Assembly (NCBI RefSeq): GCF_029873635.1
Contig: NC_080428.1
Location: 62,421,957-62,485,956 of the forward strand
Length of the DNA: 64,000 bases
Direction: 5' to 3'
Source: Malania oleifera
Taxonomy: Eukaryota; Streptophyta; Magnoliopsida; Santalales; Ximeniaceae
Shown here: positions 26,701 through 37,879 of the stretch, in pieces
Numbering within the stretch: position 1 is the first letter of the stretch
How the letters are laid out: each line of letters begins with the position of its first letter
Notes under the pieces: generated by a model
Databases searched by the model: none
The model's input: only the letters and a program-made list of their open reading frames with translations
Told to the model about the DNA's origin: nothing
Program-made: the position numbers and the translations under genes

Positions 26701-29040
26701 TAATGCAATATATTGGGGGTCGGGGGTCAAGGGAAGGAGGGGCGGAGAGATGGAGGGAAATAGGACATGATAATTATGAAATAAACACTTACTAAATGTT
26801 CCTCCTGCACTACCCAATCATACCCATCATTAAACCGTTATCAAGAAAAACACCATACAGAAAAATAGATGATTCACATGTTTGATAGACTCCCAAAAAT
26901 CCTCATTGTACGACTATAAATTCCCATGATTTCATTAATTTGAATGACTCAATGACCCACAAAACTCAAATAAAAAAAATAAAAGATAAGCAGCATCAAG
27001 TAACTCATGATGTAACATTTAATGACAAGAAACTGAGTAATATATGTCTACGTGTGACTATAGAGTTTGGACCATTGGAGCAATCATTCCAGAAATGCAA
27101 AAGAAAATAAATTCAGTTCAAAAGACGGACTGGAGCTCGTATTATTCTCGACTTCAAAATACATACCGGTGGATTAATGCGAGTCAGAATAATGTTTTTG
27201 TCTTGTAATCGTATAAGTGGGCGAACAATGGGTTGATGATTGTCAGACAAAGCTGGAACAACCTCAGACTGAATTTTGATCAGCTTCCCATTTTCAACAA
27301 CCTGATCATTCTCAGCATATTGCTTTAGAATACTCTTGTCATCTTGATAACGCTTTACCTCTGCCAGCATGCCAGAAATGCGTTGTGGATCCATTTCAGC
27401 ATTTATTTTCCGCTGTAGGGCCTCAATTCTATCCTCGAATGAACGCATTGTATTTGCAACTATGAGTGTTTCATCAAGATCAAATACAATGCCGAGACAT
27501 CTAAGGTTCAACATGGCAAGGCAAGAACTATAAAGGCCTGAAGCAACAGTAAAACCCCAGAAACATGGAAATGGTCCCTCATTCTTCCTAGAAGACATAG
27601 CAACCAAATGGAGCTCCTCTTCTCCCAATGACATTACTGCAGTCTGCAGACACCAATTTGGTAACAGGAATTCAATGTTTTTAGACCTATCCATATCCGA
27701 ATTGATGGATAAAGCAATGAAAAAATTATCAACTAATTACACTCTTGCGGACGTGCATGCATCTGAGATACACATATGTAACAGAAATATAATCAACAAC
27801 ACAATCATCTAATTCTATGGTCGCATATATACATGCATATGTTGAATAAATACAGCTCATACATATAGAATGATAGTAAAGAGATAAAGAAACAATTACC
27901 AAAGATTTTAAGTTTCAGATGCTTATGGGACAAACTAACCATGCTTTTTATTGTGACCTTGTGCCATATTTTCATGGAATACCTCATCAAATAGACTAAT
28001 GAAAGGTGATAAAAAAGTTTGTGTTAATTGTACTGAGCTACCACAAATTGATGGATGCATGAACTCACTAATGTGCATTTATCTAATATTAAGTATTTTT
28101 TACATTGCAAGCTACCGTTAAATGAACTCATTGAACTCATTCTGCTGAAGAATCTGGGCAATAATAACAGTTTGACCACTTCACCACCACCCAGGTGATA
28201 TTGTACATAAAGTTATGAAACTCTTTCAAACTCCATTTCTATAATACAGACTGGCTTGTAACAGGAAGATCCCCAACTGTAGCAATGAATCAAGTTCTGC
28301 ATAGCAGTATTCCAGTAAGCATGCATATTATGGGTAAATGACTTTCATAACATCAGATGGCATATTCTTAGCATCATAGATGTAACATTAAAGGTATCCA
28401 CTTTAATAAGGTTCAGGGAGTGAGTCCTAAACGACTTAGTCAGCTCACAATTTCACATACTGAATGAGTTGTTTGTATTTTTCTGGACAGTCAATATCAG
28501 TTCAAACAAGTCTTACTAATTTAGACTGCATCTGCAAAACTACAAACCAATCCGTTAGCGAGTTCACTGAGATTGTTCAAATTTCACTGTAATCATTAGT
28601 TGCTGGGTCCGGGGTTCTTCGATTGTCCAGAATTCTCAACCAAAACTTAACAAAGATTTTAAATTTTTTTTTTAAATTTTTTTTCTTGGCCGAGATGACA
28701 ATGTTCATTATTTGAAATCTGGGCTTATCATGTTCTGAGAGTTGAGTTTGAGCTTGGGGTTTTGCGTTTTTGAGTTTGGCTATACCTTGTTCTCCCTGAG
28801 ACACGAGGAGTGCAAAGAAAAGAGCGGCGTGTCCTGTGACTGCGTCTTGGATTCCATTTTGAAGCAAACACCAATAGACGTGATGGTGTGGAGAACAGCC
28901 AGTGGTGGACACCTCTCACTCGGTTGCGAGAAGTGCGTAATCCTGATTTCCTTCTCTCTCAAATCCACCTTCTGATTCTGTAAGTACACATCCACTTCCC
29001 CCAGTAGCTCCTCCCCTTTACACACCACCGTTTTCAACAT
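11553..29040 (-). CDS. CPL1: RNA polymerase II CTD phosphatase-like 1 (CPL1/FIERY2-like), 17 coding exons
   Basis: Nuclear FCP/SCP-family phosphatase that in Arabidopsis removes Ser5 phosphate from the Pol II CTD, acts on HYL1 in microRNA processing and modulates stress/ABA transcription. Coding exons (minus strand): 29040-28786, 27643-27167, 26654-26444, 26301-26144, 26021-25951, 25735-25630, 25459-25376, 24166-23594, 23481-23418, 19490-19363, 19230-19177, 17011-16915, 13823-13594, 13477-13391, 12640-12575, 12344-12271, 11658-11553. All junctions are GT-AG and in phase, giving 946 aa, close to the 967 aa of Arabidopsis CPL1. The catalytic DLDET is at residues 140-144 and IDDR at 337-340. [20 protein letters not shown] lies in the linker. 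dsRBD1 (exons 10-12) ends [15 protein letters not shown]; dsRBD2 (exons 13-16) has [10 protein letters not shown] and [10 protein letters not shown] basic KRLKPEF lies near the C terminus. The first Met begins MLKTVV, homologous to the known N terminus. Introns total about 14.6 kb. The exon 12/13 junction gives Tyr where related proteins have Asp. Confidence 0.93.
11698..11738. repeat. (GA)n microsatellite in CPL1-like last intron
   Basis: About 20 GA units lie 40 bases upstream (on the minus strand) of the last exon. On the transcript this is a CU-rich tract that could serve as the polypyrimidine tract of that acceptor. Confidence 0.9.
12430..12540 (-). mobile_element. RTE LINE 3'-end fragment in CPL1-like intron 15
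   Basis: Contains AAAGTCCCACCAAGTGGGGC followed by GCTACATGAAT, the conserved 3' end of the local RTE family in reverse orientation. A CAG/AAG simple repeat (about 12433-12461) takes the place of the usual TTG tail. It is 5'-truncated and only about 35 bases from exon 15 and 85 from exon 16. Confidence 0.7.
14300..15300 (+). mobile_element. RTE LINE, heavily decayed, in CPL1-like intron 12
   Basis: Recognisable in order: the region encoding [17 protein letters not shown], the LMPRRST-like block, [10 protein letters not shown], the [19 protein letters not shown] block and the 3' end GCTAATGAGACATAAGG with a GTTGTTGTTG tail. Several internal deletions and frameshifts make it non-functional. 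It is antisense to CPL1. Confidence 0.8.
15301..16914. other. Remainder of CPL1-like intron 12
   Basis: AT-rich intron sequence between the LINE tail and exon 12. It includes a short TA repeat (about 15841-15858). The ORFs at 15438-15650, 15575-15817 and 16248-16646 resemble nothing I recognise and have intron-like composition. Confidence 0.5.
17590..18860 (-). mobile_element. RTE LINE (best-preserved 3' half) in CPL1-like intron 11
   Basis: Minus-strand element, sense relative to CPL1. The 3' tail (ACAACAACAA on the plus strand) is at about 17601. The conserved end CCTTAAGCCCCACTAGGTGC follows. ORF 17668-18102 encodes the C-terminal RT/thumb part ([55 protein letters not shown]). ORF 18205-18504 carries [14 protein letters not shown] and the active site [10 protein letters not shown]. 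Between 18505 and 18860 the upstream palm and finger segments are visible with stops. 5'-truncated. Confidence 0.87.
19727..20690 (-). mobile_element. RTE LINE fragment in CPL1-like intron 9
   Basis: Minus-strand copy with the AACAATAACAATAA tail at about 19729 and GCCTTAAGTCTCAATAAGTC as a diverged 3' end. ORF 20246-20668 encodes RT from the palm ([30 protein letters not shown]) through [18 protein letters not shown] to [17 protein letters not shown]. The active site reads AYDIV where relatives have ADDIV, so a catalytic Asp is lost. Confidence 0.83.
20860..21995 (+). mobile_element. L1-type LINE fragment (reverse transcriptase) in CPL1-like intron 9
   Basis: Plus-strand remnant of a different LINE clade. 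Blocks resembling plant L1 RT upstream sequence are present ([17 protein letters not shown]-like, [30 protein letters not shown]-like). ORF 21659-21928 gives [39 protein letters not shown] and [14 protein letters not shown]. Multiple frameshifts occur. The match stops abruptly at about 21995 at [16 protein letters not shown], where telomere-like sequence begins. It is antisense to CPL1. Confidence 0.8.
21990..22050 (+). repeat. Short degenerate telomere-like (TTTAGGG) tract
   Basis: Contains GGTTTAGGGTTG, GGTTTAGGGG and GGATTTAGGGTG within 60 bases, close to the plant telomere unit TTTAGGG. It abuts the broken 3' side of the L1 fragment. Confidence 0.45.
22051..23417. other. Remainder of CPL1-like intron 9
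   Basis: AT-rich intron sequence with homopolymer T and A runs (about 22409-22430, 23311-23360). No further element was recognised. Confidence 0.5.
24380..25345 (+). mobile_element. L1-type LINE 3' end (zf-RVT region) in CPL1-like intron 7
   Basis: The plus-strand reading around 24580-24760 gives [20 protein letters not shown]-type sequence in shifting frames, and ORF 24634-24825 gives [20 protein letters not shown] followed by Cys/His spacing of the zinc-binding domain found C-terminal of plant L1 RT. The element ends near 25345 with a short A-rich tail after CTTAATAATTTTCAATCA, which looks like a LINE 3' terminus. It is antisense to CPL1 and 5'-truncated, and holds an internal duplication listed separately. 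Confidence 0.72.
24782..25085 (+). repeat. Tandem duplication (~162 bp unit) inside the L1 3' end
   Basis: GTTCAGAATAATCTTTTTGG occurs at about 24783 and again at about 24944. Both copies continue through GGGTGAGTCC, GTGTCAATGGAGGA, TCATTTTCAGGTTTTGGAAA and GGCATGCGATTTTC-like blocks. The copies differ by about one base in ten or fewer. Confidence 0.85.
26655..27166. other. CPL1-like intron 2
   Basis: 512-base AT-rich intron. It includes a purine-rich G run (about 26715-26760). Nothing else was recognised. Confidence 0.6.
27644..28785. other. CPL1-like intron 1
   Basis: 1.14-kb AT-rich intron between the N-terminal exon and the catalytic exon. No transposon signature was seen. Confidence 0.6.
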
Positions 29041-29480
29041 TTTGGTCCCAATCGAATCGAAACGCAGCGTTGCGCCTCTAACCCAACCCCTCGCTTCGAG
29101 TCAATTGTTCTTCTCCTTCTTCCGTTCACTATAATCAGATGGAATTCTCGGATTCGTCATGGTCAGATCTATCATTTCTTTCGTCAAAATCGTCATGGAA
29201 TCCTATTTCTTTTGCTTGTCTCAAGCCTTTTTAACCATTATACAGAGAGAATAAAAATACAATTTAGGATAATTTTGGCCATTTTCTGTGTTTCTCTGAA
29301 AAATTTTAGATCAAAAAAACGCAGAACTCCGACGACGGATCGATCGACTTATCAATCACTGGCCGATTCGATTCCTGTCCGAACAAAACAGAACCACAAC
29401 CAGTCAGGGGCGGTGTTTGGGTTTTTGATGATGAACGACGAGTCGCAGAAAAAGAAAACCCTAGATCCAGAAAGCGAAAG
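29041..29480 (-). promoter_or_regulatory. Putative 5' UTR and promoter of CPL1-like gene
   Basis: Composition is clearly less AT-rich than the flanks. On the minus strand it contains CTAGGGTTTTC (about 29454-29464), a sequence common just inside the transcribed leader of plant housekeeping genes, and CT-rich tracts at about 29110-29130. An AT-rich part (29210-29310) with a TTTTTCAG-like acceptor on the minus strand might be a leader intron. This is inference from composition only. Confidence 0.4.
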
Positions 29481-31290
29481 GTCAAAAATAGCAGTCCATC
29501 GCAAATCGGCAATAAAAAAAAAGATTAAAAATATATATATTCAAGAACAGTGAATTGATGTTAATTTATAGATTTTTCTGCGCTGTGCCACGGAATTAAA
29601 GATTACTTCTGGTTAATCTTCTCGTGACGTATAGAGAAACTGGTGCGCTGAACCGTATTCTCGTATATGTCGGAATTTCATTCCTAGCGGCGAGACTTAC
29701 CATCAAAATATGAGCCTTGTTTAACCTAATATACCTCACGGCTTTTTTAAATTAATTAATTTAATTAAGGCATACTAATTTCAAATTCAAAAGCGACATT
29801 TAAAACAAAAAATTTTTAAAAAGACAAACAAAAAACGAAGATAAAGTTATTGTAACACATAACTAACTTTATATGTGGGTCAGTTTTGGGACATTTTTAA
29901 TTATACAATATCATTTTATTAAAAAAATTATCGACAATAAAATGAAAGTCTAAAGATTTGAGCAATTTTCATATTTACTTTTAATGAGTATATATATCGT
30001 ATCCAAAAATTTTGATGAGTGACTCATTCAAAAAGAAAAAGAAAAAGAAAAAGAAAAAGAAAAATTGTACTCGGTGAATGAATTATATGTTATATCATAC
30101 GGAGCAATGAACGGTAAAAACATATTGATTTAAATTATTTTAAAAATATATATTTACTGAAATATATGTGTGTGTGTATATATATAATGTTATTTTATCA
30201 AAAAAATTGCATGTTACGAAAAATAAATTTCTTAGAAGATGTTGTCATTAAGTGAAGAAGGATTGTTTTTTCAAAAAAAAAAATAATTTAAATAATTTTT
30301 CAATAGTTATTAAAAATTCAACTCGTCTCTAAGTTTTTTACCCTAAAAATCATCTCGAGTGTAGCAATAAAAGTGATAACATATTAGTTTAAAACTTTTT
30401 TAAAAAAATGAGCAAGTGATTCATTATGCGACCTGTAATCATTTTTTTTCAAGAAAATATTTTTACAAAATGTAATAATTTTATTTTTGTGCCTGCATCA
30501 GACATTTTTATAATACAATTTTTTATATTAAATTATTCGTGATTAATTAGCCAAAACACCTAATATTATAACGCATTAGTATGATATTGAAAATAAAATA
30601 AAATTTAATAAAAAGTGAAAATAAAAATAACATTACATTAGAAATAATTGATTACGATACCCGTTAGAAAATCAAAAGGAGCCCACAAAAATTATTGTTA
30701 ACCTTAGATTAAAAAATGTTCATACTAAAATGGCCCTAACTGAAAGTTTTGAAACTCGCATTCTCTAATATTTTTTAAATGCATTATACTATTTGTAAAA
30801 TTAATTTTTTTTTTCAAATTACGTAACTGATAGAAAGTATTTTTGTATGCATTAAAAAATCATCAAAACAACATTTCTGCTCTCATGTATTTTTCCTTAA
30901 TTTAAGCTAGGAAATTGAAATTTTAAAATTAAACACCTTTAAATCACTAATATACTCTTACATAACAAATTTTTTGATTTGAACCTTAAAATTTATCATA
31001 AAGAAACTTTTAATTTTTTGAAAATGACAATTTTGTTCTTGTGTAATTATTTTTTTCTTAATTCAAACATCAAGAAATATTATTTCAAAAACTACATTGA
31101 TTTAGAAAATATTTTTAAATTTTTTTTCTAAAACATCTTTGAAGCTTAAGTTGGGAGAAGGTATGTTTGAGGGGAAATTTACCAATTTTAAAATAATATT
31201 TATGCAGTCTACAAGGATTAGGATCATTTAGAAAGTCTTTAAAAAATTTTAAATGACAAATCTTTTATATATCAAGAAAAAATTTACATA
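29481..31290. other. AT-rich intergenic region
   Basis: No gene seen. It contains an (AAAAG)n microsatellite at about 30031-30063 and many A/T homopolymers. Dense short inverted A/T tracts make chance ORFs rare. Confidence 0.6.
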
Positions 31291-31700
31291 GACCTCACGG
31301 GCATGGAGCGATGGAAAGGCATCAGCACGTAAGAAGGAACATCAGAAGTTCAATTTCAGGTAAATACACTTACGGAATCAACGGTACCTGTGGATGGTGA
31401 GAATTTATTCTGTGAGCCAGCGGGAACTATGGATGGTGAGAGTTCACTCTGTGAGCTAGCGGGAACCGTGAATGGTAAAAGTTTTCTGTGAGCCAGCGGG
31501 GACCGTGGATGGTAATAGAGATATGTCACAGGGGTTGGGTTGGCCGAACGTCCAACTAATGCACGAAAGTCGTGTCCGCATTTCGGACTTTACCTGATTA
31601 GTGAAACCTAGGAGGAGGACACTGATCCGTAGGTTTGGTGTCACACTAGGGGGTCCGGATGGCTTGTTGGTGGTTAGAGTTCCTATGTAATAAAAAAAAA
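31291..31700 (+). mobile_element. tRNA-derived SINE with expanded internal repeats
   Basis: The element starts GACCTCACGGGCATGG with an A-box-like stretch (GGAGCGATGGAAAGGC) and a B-box-like GTTCAATTTC at about 31347-31360, the spacing of a Pol III promoter. It ends GGTGGTTAGAGTTCCTATGT plus an A run. Both sides are flanked by TTACATA (31284-31290 and 31701-31707), a target-site duplication. The last 50 bases align with those of the element at 43650-43866, so the two belong to one family. The middle is enlarged by a tandem array. Confidence 0.75.
31384..31519 (+). repeat. Internal 3.5-copy tandem array of the SINE
   Basis: The unit is about 37-39 bases built from TGGATGGTGAGA, then TCTGTGAGCCAGCGG. 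It occurs fully at about 31384, 31423 and 31462 and partially at about 31499. Copies differ by a few substitutions. Confidence 0.85.
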
Positions 31701-31707
31701 TTACATA

Positions 31708-34160
31708 AGGGCATAATTTTATTTCTAACATGATAAAAATATTGTGTTAAGGTGATAAAATAACATTAATTAAGGAATTTACATAGTTTTTGAAACTTTC
31801 GACTACGTACTAAATTCAAAAACCTTAAGGGTCCGTTTAGTTGTGAAAATAGTTTTATTTTTCATTTTAATTTTTTTAAAAAATATTTTAAAATAAATTT
31901 TTTTATTTTTGTAATAGCTATATGAAATTTGACCCCATTTGCTTGTACAAGTAGTTCTATTTTCCGTCTCTACTTTTTTAAATAATTAGTTAGAAAATAA
32001 GTTTTTTATTATTACTTTTTTTAATTTATAACTCTTATTTTGCATGTGGGAGCATGAAATTTGGATCTTGAACTTTAATTCGTATAATTTATGAATAGAG
32101 TATCTTCTATATTCACATGAATCTAAAAAATTCAAGCTTAAAATTTGTACTTTCAGGTGTTACCATATGATTTTTTGATAATTAGAAAATAATTTATTAT
32201 TATTTTTTGTAATTATTTGAAAATCTAGATTTGAAAAATAAAAATTATTTTTGTGCATTTTAACAAATTATTTATTTCTATCTTTTTAATAAAAAAATTT
32301 TAAAAAAAAATTTAAAAATAAGCTATTTTTTTTTATTTTTTTGAAAAACTTTAAAATGAAAATTAAAAAATATTTTGCATTATTTAAAATTGTGAACTAT
32401 ATATTTATACTATCTAAAAAATTGCAATAGTATAAATCATTTTAAGGATAAAAATATCATTATATTTTAAAAATAAAAGAAGGCATTTATAAAATGAATT
32501 TAAGTCAATCAAAACTAGATATATTTATATTTATTATAATTTATTTTAAATATATTAAAATTGACCCTAAAAAAAACTCCATATTGTTAAAAAAAATGGA
32601 CTTAATTGCATAATAAAAGCTAATTAAGACAAAACTCATTATATGAGTCTTTTTAGGAATTTAATTTATCAACTAATAGTAACTCCTTAGTACATATCCT
32701 CTTAGTGAGATACAAACTGACTCTGCTAGCATAATGTTTTCTTGCCATAAATAACAATTAAAAATTTTAAAAATTAAAAGCACATGCAAGGCATGTGCAT
32801 GCCACGTGTGCGCGTAAATTATAGCAGAAGTCTTATATAATTTAACCTAACTTTTATAAGCAAAATTTTTGGTAATCATATAATGTATTGGTCCAAATTT
32901 TATAAGTGGAATACTTCAAATAAACTTTACCAGAGTACTAAATAATCTCACTATAACAATATCTATAATTTCAAATTAATACATGCTTAGAAATTTAAAA
33001 ATATACAAAAAATAACAATTTAATATTTAATCTAGACTGCTTCTTCTAATCCCACCCACGCTTTCGTTACGCTACTCTGATTTAGGTTATATTCTTCAAG
33101 ATATCTGAAATGTTTGATAAAAATTAGAGTGAGACATCTCTGAGTAAGTAATGACTAGATTATTATCAATGTGAGTTTCACAAAAAATATATATATTAAT
33201 AACTTTAATAAAAATTGCATTTGTAAAATTAAGTCACATATATAAATTAATATCCATGTTTTTCTCCAAAACATCATTCAGGCTTATTAAATGGTCATAA
33301 TCACATAAACATACAAATATGTACAAAAAAAATCCTTTTTGCCGATGCATGTCATGTTTAATCCACCATGACCGGGTTGTATGGTCCGAAAACTAGACTT
33401 ACTATTGGTTGGCCGACCAAAGATAAATCAAAGGTTTATGTCTGTAAATGCGAGTTGCCTCGGATTAAGTGTGTACTCTCCTACTCAAGTCAAATTTACT
33501 ATCTACTGCTAACACTTTCGTAATAATGTGGCTGCACTAATACTCATCTATAACTTCGGTACCAAGCATCCACCACATTGGACCCATTAGGATTCTTAAA
33601 ACATAATATTTCAATTTATGCAACAACACAGTATAATGATCTCGTCATTTTCTCAACATATAATTTGTAACAAAATCTCATCATTATTTTTAATCAAACA
33701 CATAATAAATATAACCCCGTAAAATTCACAATAAACGCGTAATAAATATAATACCGTAAAAATCCCAAATTTGCTCAATTGTGCAATAAAATAAACTCAT
33801 GCCATATAATTTGTGTGTTAATTATAATTTAATAAATTACCTACAAATAAAATAGAAGAAAATATTTGGATATATTTAAATAAAAATGCGGGTATGATCA
33901 CCTCTGCGTATTTTAATTTAACTCAGATATAATTAAATAAAAACGGGCATGATCAAACTTATGTACTTTAATTTTATCTAGGTATATATTAAAATAAAAC
34001 AAATATAACCATATTCACATACTCAAATTTAATTAGGTATATTTTAAAATAAAATCTGACATAACCTAACTCACTTATACTCGTCCTGGAGTGGTACTTA
34101 CAGTGTATAGAAGACGAAATCTCTTCAATTAAAACTTAAAAGAGTGGAACTGGGACTCAG
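31708..34160. other. AT-rich intergenic region
   Basis: About 2.4 kb without recognisable coding sequence. The stretch 31830-32400 begins GGGTCCGTTTAGTTGTG and has complementary A/T-rich ends, so it may be a decayed non-autonomous DNA transposon, but no target duplication was found. The less AT-rich part around 33340-33590 is unassigned. Confidence 0.5.
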
Positions 34161-34204
34161 AAATGATTTTTGTTTTTGAATTTAGCCGAGAAATGAAAGA
34201 GAAA

Positions 34205-34207
<3 letters not shown>

Positions 34208-34276
<69 letters not shown>

Positions 34277-34404
34277 ACGACGTGGGGGGGGTTCAGGAAA
34301 GCTTCTAGAACTATGTTTTATACATATATTATATATATTATATTATTATATTATATTATTTAATTAATAAAAATTAATTATTATTATTATTATTATTATT
34401 ATTA
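34208..34404. repeat. (GA)n microsatellite followed by TA-rich and (ATT)n tracts
   Basis: About 31 GA units run from 34208 to 34269. TA-rich sequence lies at 34320-34370, and about nine ATT units at 34377-34404. Confidence 0.95.
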
Positions 34405-34629
34405 TTTTACATTTAGATGCATATTATTTTTGGGGTCGTCGCATATAATAGAAATAATACCTTACGTTTGGATGCATGGAATTCGAATTTTAAATCTAAA
34501 TTTAAATACGAAGTAGTATGCACAATTTTAGACCTAAATTTCGAAATTCACATTCTCAAACACACCCTATTTTGATTGGCAATCTTGATTTTATGCTTTT
34601 AAGATGTTGAGTTTCACTTATATTCCTTT

Positions 34630-35001
34630 TGAGTGTGGTAAAATAGGTTAATGGGTCGGGTTCGGGCGGGTCATAAATGGGTCGGGGTTAAAAGGGTTCG
34701 GGTTCAGGTTCAGGTTGACCCATTTATTAACCAGTAACTACTATATAAACTCAAACCCGCCCGTTTAATAAATGGATCACCTTTTCAAAAAATATAATTT
34801 ATTTATTTAAAAAAATTAAATATTTCATATAAAATGACATATTTAAAAAAAATACTCCATTTTATTTTTAAACAGGTCATAAACAGATCAGGTCCAAATT
34901 GACCCGTTTATAAACAGGTAAGCTTGTATTAAACTCAAACTTTGTGTAAACGAGTGGATCACAGGTCACCCGTCGGATTTCGACCCATTTTGTCACCCTT
35001 A
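34630..35001. mobile_element. Short non-autonomous hAT-like DNA transposon
   Basis: The ends are inverted repeats with mismatches: TGAGTGTGGTAAAATAGGT at left and the complement of ACCCATTTTGTCACCCTTA at right. The flanks are 8-bp near-duplicates, ATTCCTTT (34622-34629) and ATTCTTTT (35002-35009). An 8-bp duplication is the hAT signature. The 372-bp interior is rich in GGGTCGGGTTCGGG-like repeats and codes for nothing. Confidence 0.65.
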
Positions 35002-35009
35002 ATTCTTTT

Positions 35010-36350
35010 ATTCTACTTTAGTGCATGAATTAAATGTTATTTTAATATTTTATAAATTAAAAAAATGAATCACTAGCACGAGATATGGAAACTAGAATAT
35101 TAAAATTATTGATATTAAAAATTATATTTTATTTGAAACAAAGACTTAGAAAGAATAATGCTTACACCTAAGATTCGAAATCCACTAATCATTAAATTTC
35201 GAAACCATGCAAATTAATAATTATCCAAATACTAACATGACATCTCATAATTGGTAGGTCCCGAATCTATGTGGATGGACCGTTGATTTCCAAGTTTTCT
35301 ATTTATATAATAACTAATCTTCATTTTATCGAATGAAAACTAAAAATTATTTGTCATGTCTTAAATGTTTTACCTGCATCTTTTAAAATTAAATTACCAT
35401 AAAATCTCTATAAAATTAGATATTTATTTGTTCATATTTACAAAAATCTATCATATTATATCTTTATCTACATTATATAATTATTTTCTAATTTTTTATT
35501 TTAAGAAAAACGTGGTATATTTATAAATATATTATAAATATAAAACCAAAGTAATCATAAGAATAAAAAATATATTTGCATAATTTTATTTGTATAATTT
35601 TAGTTAGTGTGTTCTTGTCATACCCTGTCTGAATTTTTACGATTTATGATATTATTGGATTTTCATTAGGTAGTACGAGAATTCAATGTCTTTGTTTATT
35701 TTTCAATTTTGATAGTTTCTAAAATTAATTTTTAGAGTATTTTATTTAAACAAAAGAATATATTTTTATTTTTTAATTTTTGAAGATTAATAATATGTTG
35801 TCTTATTTTCTAATTTTTCAAAATTTTCAATTGTTTTCGAGTTCTCCATTTCAAATATTAGAAAACGAGAATGTGCGTGGTGCGTTTCACGATTCTTTGG
35901 AAAACTATAATTTAAAAAAAAACAACAACAGTTTGTTTATATAATTAAACACATATTTATTTTTATAAAATCAATGAATTCAAGTATTCATATTTTAATT
36001 TATAAATTTAATTATGATAATATATTATCAATTCAAATATATTTTTAATCTTGATTTTTGAAATAATAAAATCATATTGTGAATATTATTAATTGTTCCA
36101 GTACATATGCAATTTGCAAAAGAAAAAATATAAAGAATTTCATCTGAATTATTCCCAAATCCCAATCTTAATTACCATGGCAGTCATTAAGGCAATGCAT
36201 TGTATATGGTCAACACTATGATGAATGAAAAGAAAATTTAAATACTAAAATGTATATAACAAATAAATAATGCCTGTTCATTCATTATAAATAATTAATA
36301 AGATATATGAAAAAAAATTTGTTAATTATATATAACAAAATTTACTCAGT
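35010..36350. other. AT-rich intergenic region
   Basis: No gene or element recognised. Confidence 0.5.
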
Positions 36351-36351
36351 T

Positions 36352-36540
36352 TAACTATAACAACAACAACAATAACAACAAATCAAGCCTGAAGTCCCAC
36401 TAGGTGGGATCGGTTATATGAATCATTTTTCGTCAATTTATACGATTATGAATAATTTCTTTCAACAAATTTAGGATTATTAAATCCACATTCACTATAT
36501 GATTTCAAGTTATTTTATGTCCACCCCTACTCAATTTAAC
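36352..36540 (-). mobile_element. RTE LINE 3'-end fragment
   Basis: ACAACAACAACAATAACAAC is the tail (minus-strand TTG repeats), followed by GTCCCACTAGGTGGGATCGG, the family's conserved terminal palindrome-like motif, and about 130 bases of the 3' region. Severely 5'-truncated. Confidence 0.8.
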
Positions 36541-37879
36541 TCATGTGAAGTATTTTTTTTTTTTTCAAGTATGAGGAATCAAGTTAAATTATATGAATAA
36601 GAATAATGAGATAAGGGTATATTAGTTTTGTGTCCATTTATTACAATTAAATTATTTTTGTTTTCTCTCTGTGTTCGATGTAAATTAAATAAAAATTCAA
36701 TTAATTTGATAAATATTTAAGGATTTTTATGTGTGTGCCTGCACTATAATTCTTATTGACCATTTTTTGCATGCGTGGAGAAGTAAGAAATAATTGTGTA
36801 GCTCCTAATTGTAGACACCCCAATTTTAATTAGGTATTTCTAAGAAGACTCGACGTAATAAAAGTTGGCTTTAAATTTCGGGAATAGGAGGACCCTTTTT
36901 GAAAAATCCACTTGAATCCTGAGTCTTGATAGGTGAGTCCCGATTTATTTCAAAATGGAGCCCTTTTCAAAAATTAAGTTCTTAAGTCCCGTGTTTCAAA
37001 ATTGAGTCCTTTTATTTCAAATTCAAGTACCGGTTACTTTCAATTGGGTCCCTTAATTCCAAAATTAATTTCTTTTATTCTTAAAATGAGTCCCGGTATT
37101 TTGAATTAAGTCCTAGTATTTTAAAAAATTTTGAGTCCTTTTAATTTTAATTTTAAAATTGAGTTCTTCTAACTTTAGTTGAGTTCCTTAAATTAAAAAA
37201 TTAAGTTCTCTTATTTTTAAATTAAGTTTTGGTCCTTTTAAGAAAAAAATCAAGTCCCTTTTATTTTATTCTTTTTCAAGTCATTTTTATTTCGAGACCA
37301 GCTCCGCTTATTCTCGGGAACTTAAGGTCATATTTTGGTACCGATTAACCTTGCACGAAACTGGTCAACTTTGATATGGGATTTTAGTTAAAATTGGAAT
37401 GCATGCATGAGGTCACATATTTTATTAAAAGGGTAGGGCACGTGCCCAAGGCATTGAGGTACAATGCATAATGCCTTGCACATACATAGTAAAAAATACA
37501 TAAAAGTACATAAAGGAAATTACAACTGAAAGCATATAGGGAAATACAAAGGAAAATACATGAAAATCCAAAAAAACAAAATACAAAGGAAAATTCCCTG
37601 AACTCGAGCTGCATCATACTCTCTGGGTCTTGCTCAACAAAATGAAAAGAAAAAGAATCAGTGAGTCAGTAAATGAAATTCAGAAAAAATAAGTAAAATA
37701 AAATTCACATGTGTGTAGGGAAGATAATGACAGCTGTTAAATTATTCCTTGCCAGGCATTCTGTTAGAATAAAATTTTGTTTGAGGGGAGTCCCGCTGGA
37801 AAGCATTTGGGCGCCAAAACCTTGCCTAAACTCCCTATAAATAGGGAGTCTCGCACAATGCAGGGAGGGCAATTAGAAC

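Noticed and set aside
29212-29553. ORFs at the CPL1 5' side on both strands
   Set aside because: No true ATG-started conserved frame; the region is better explained as leader and promoter.
31830-32400. MITE with TCCGTTTAG-type ends
   Set aside because: End complementarity is driven by A/T runs and no target duplication could be seen.
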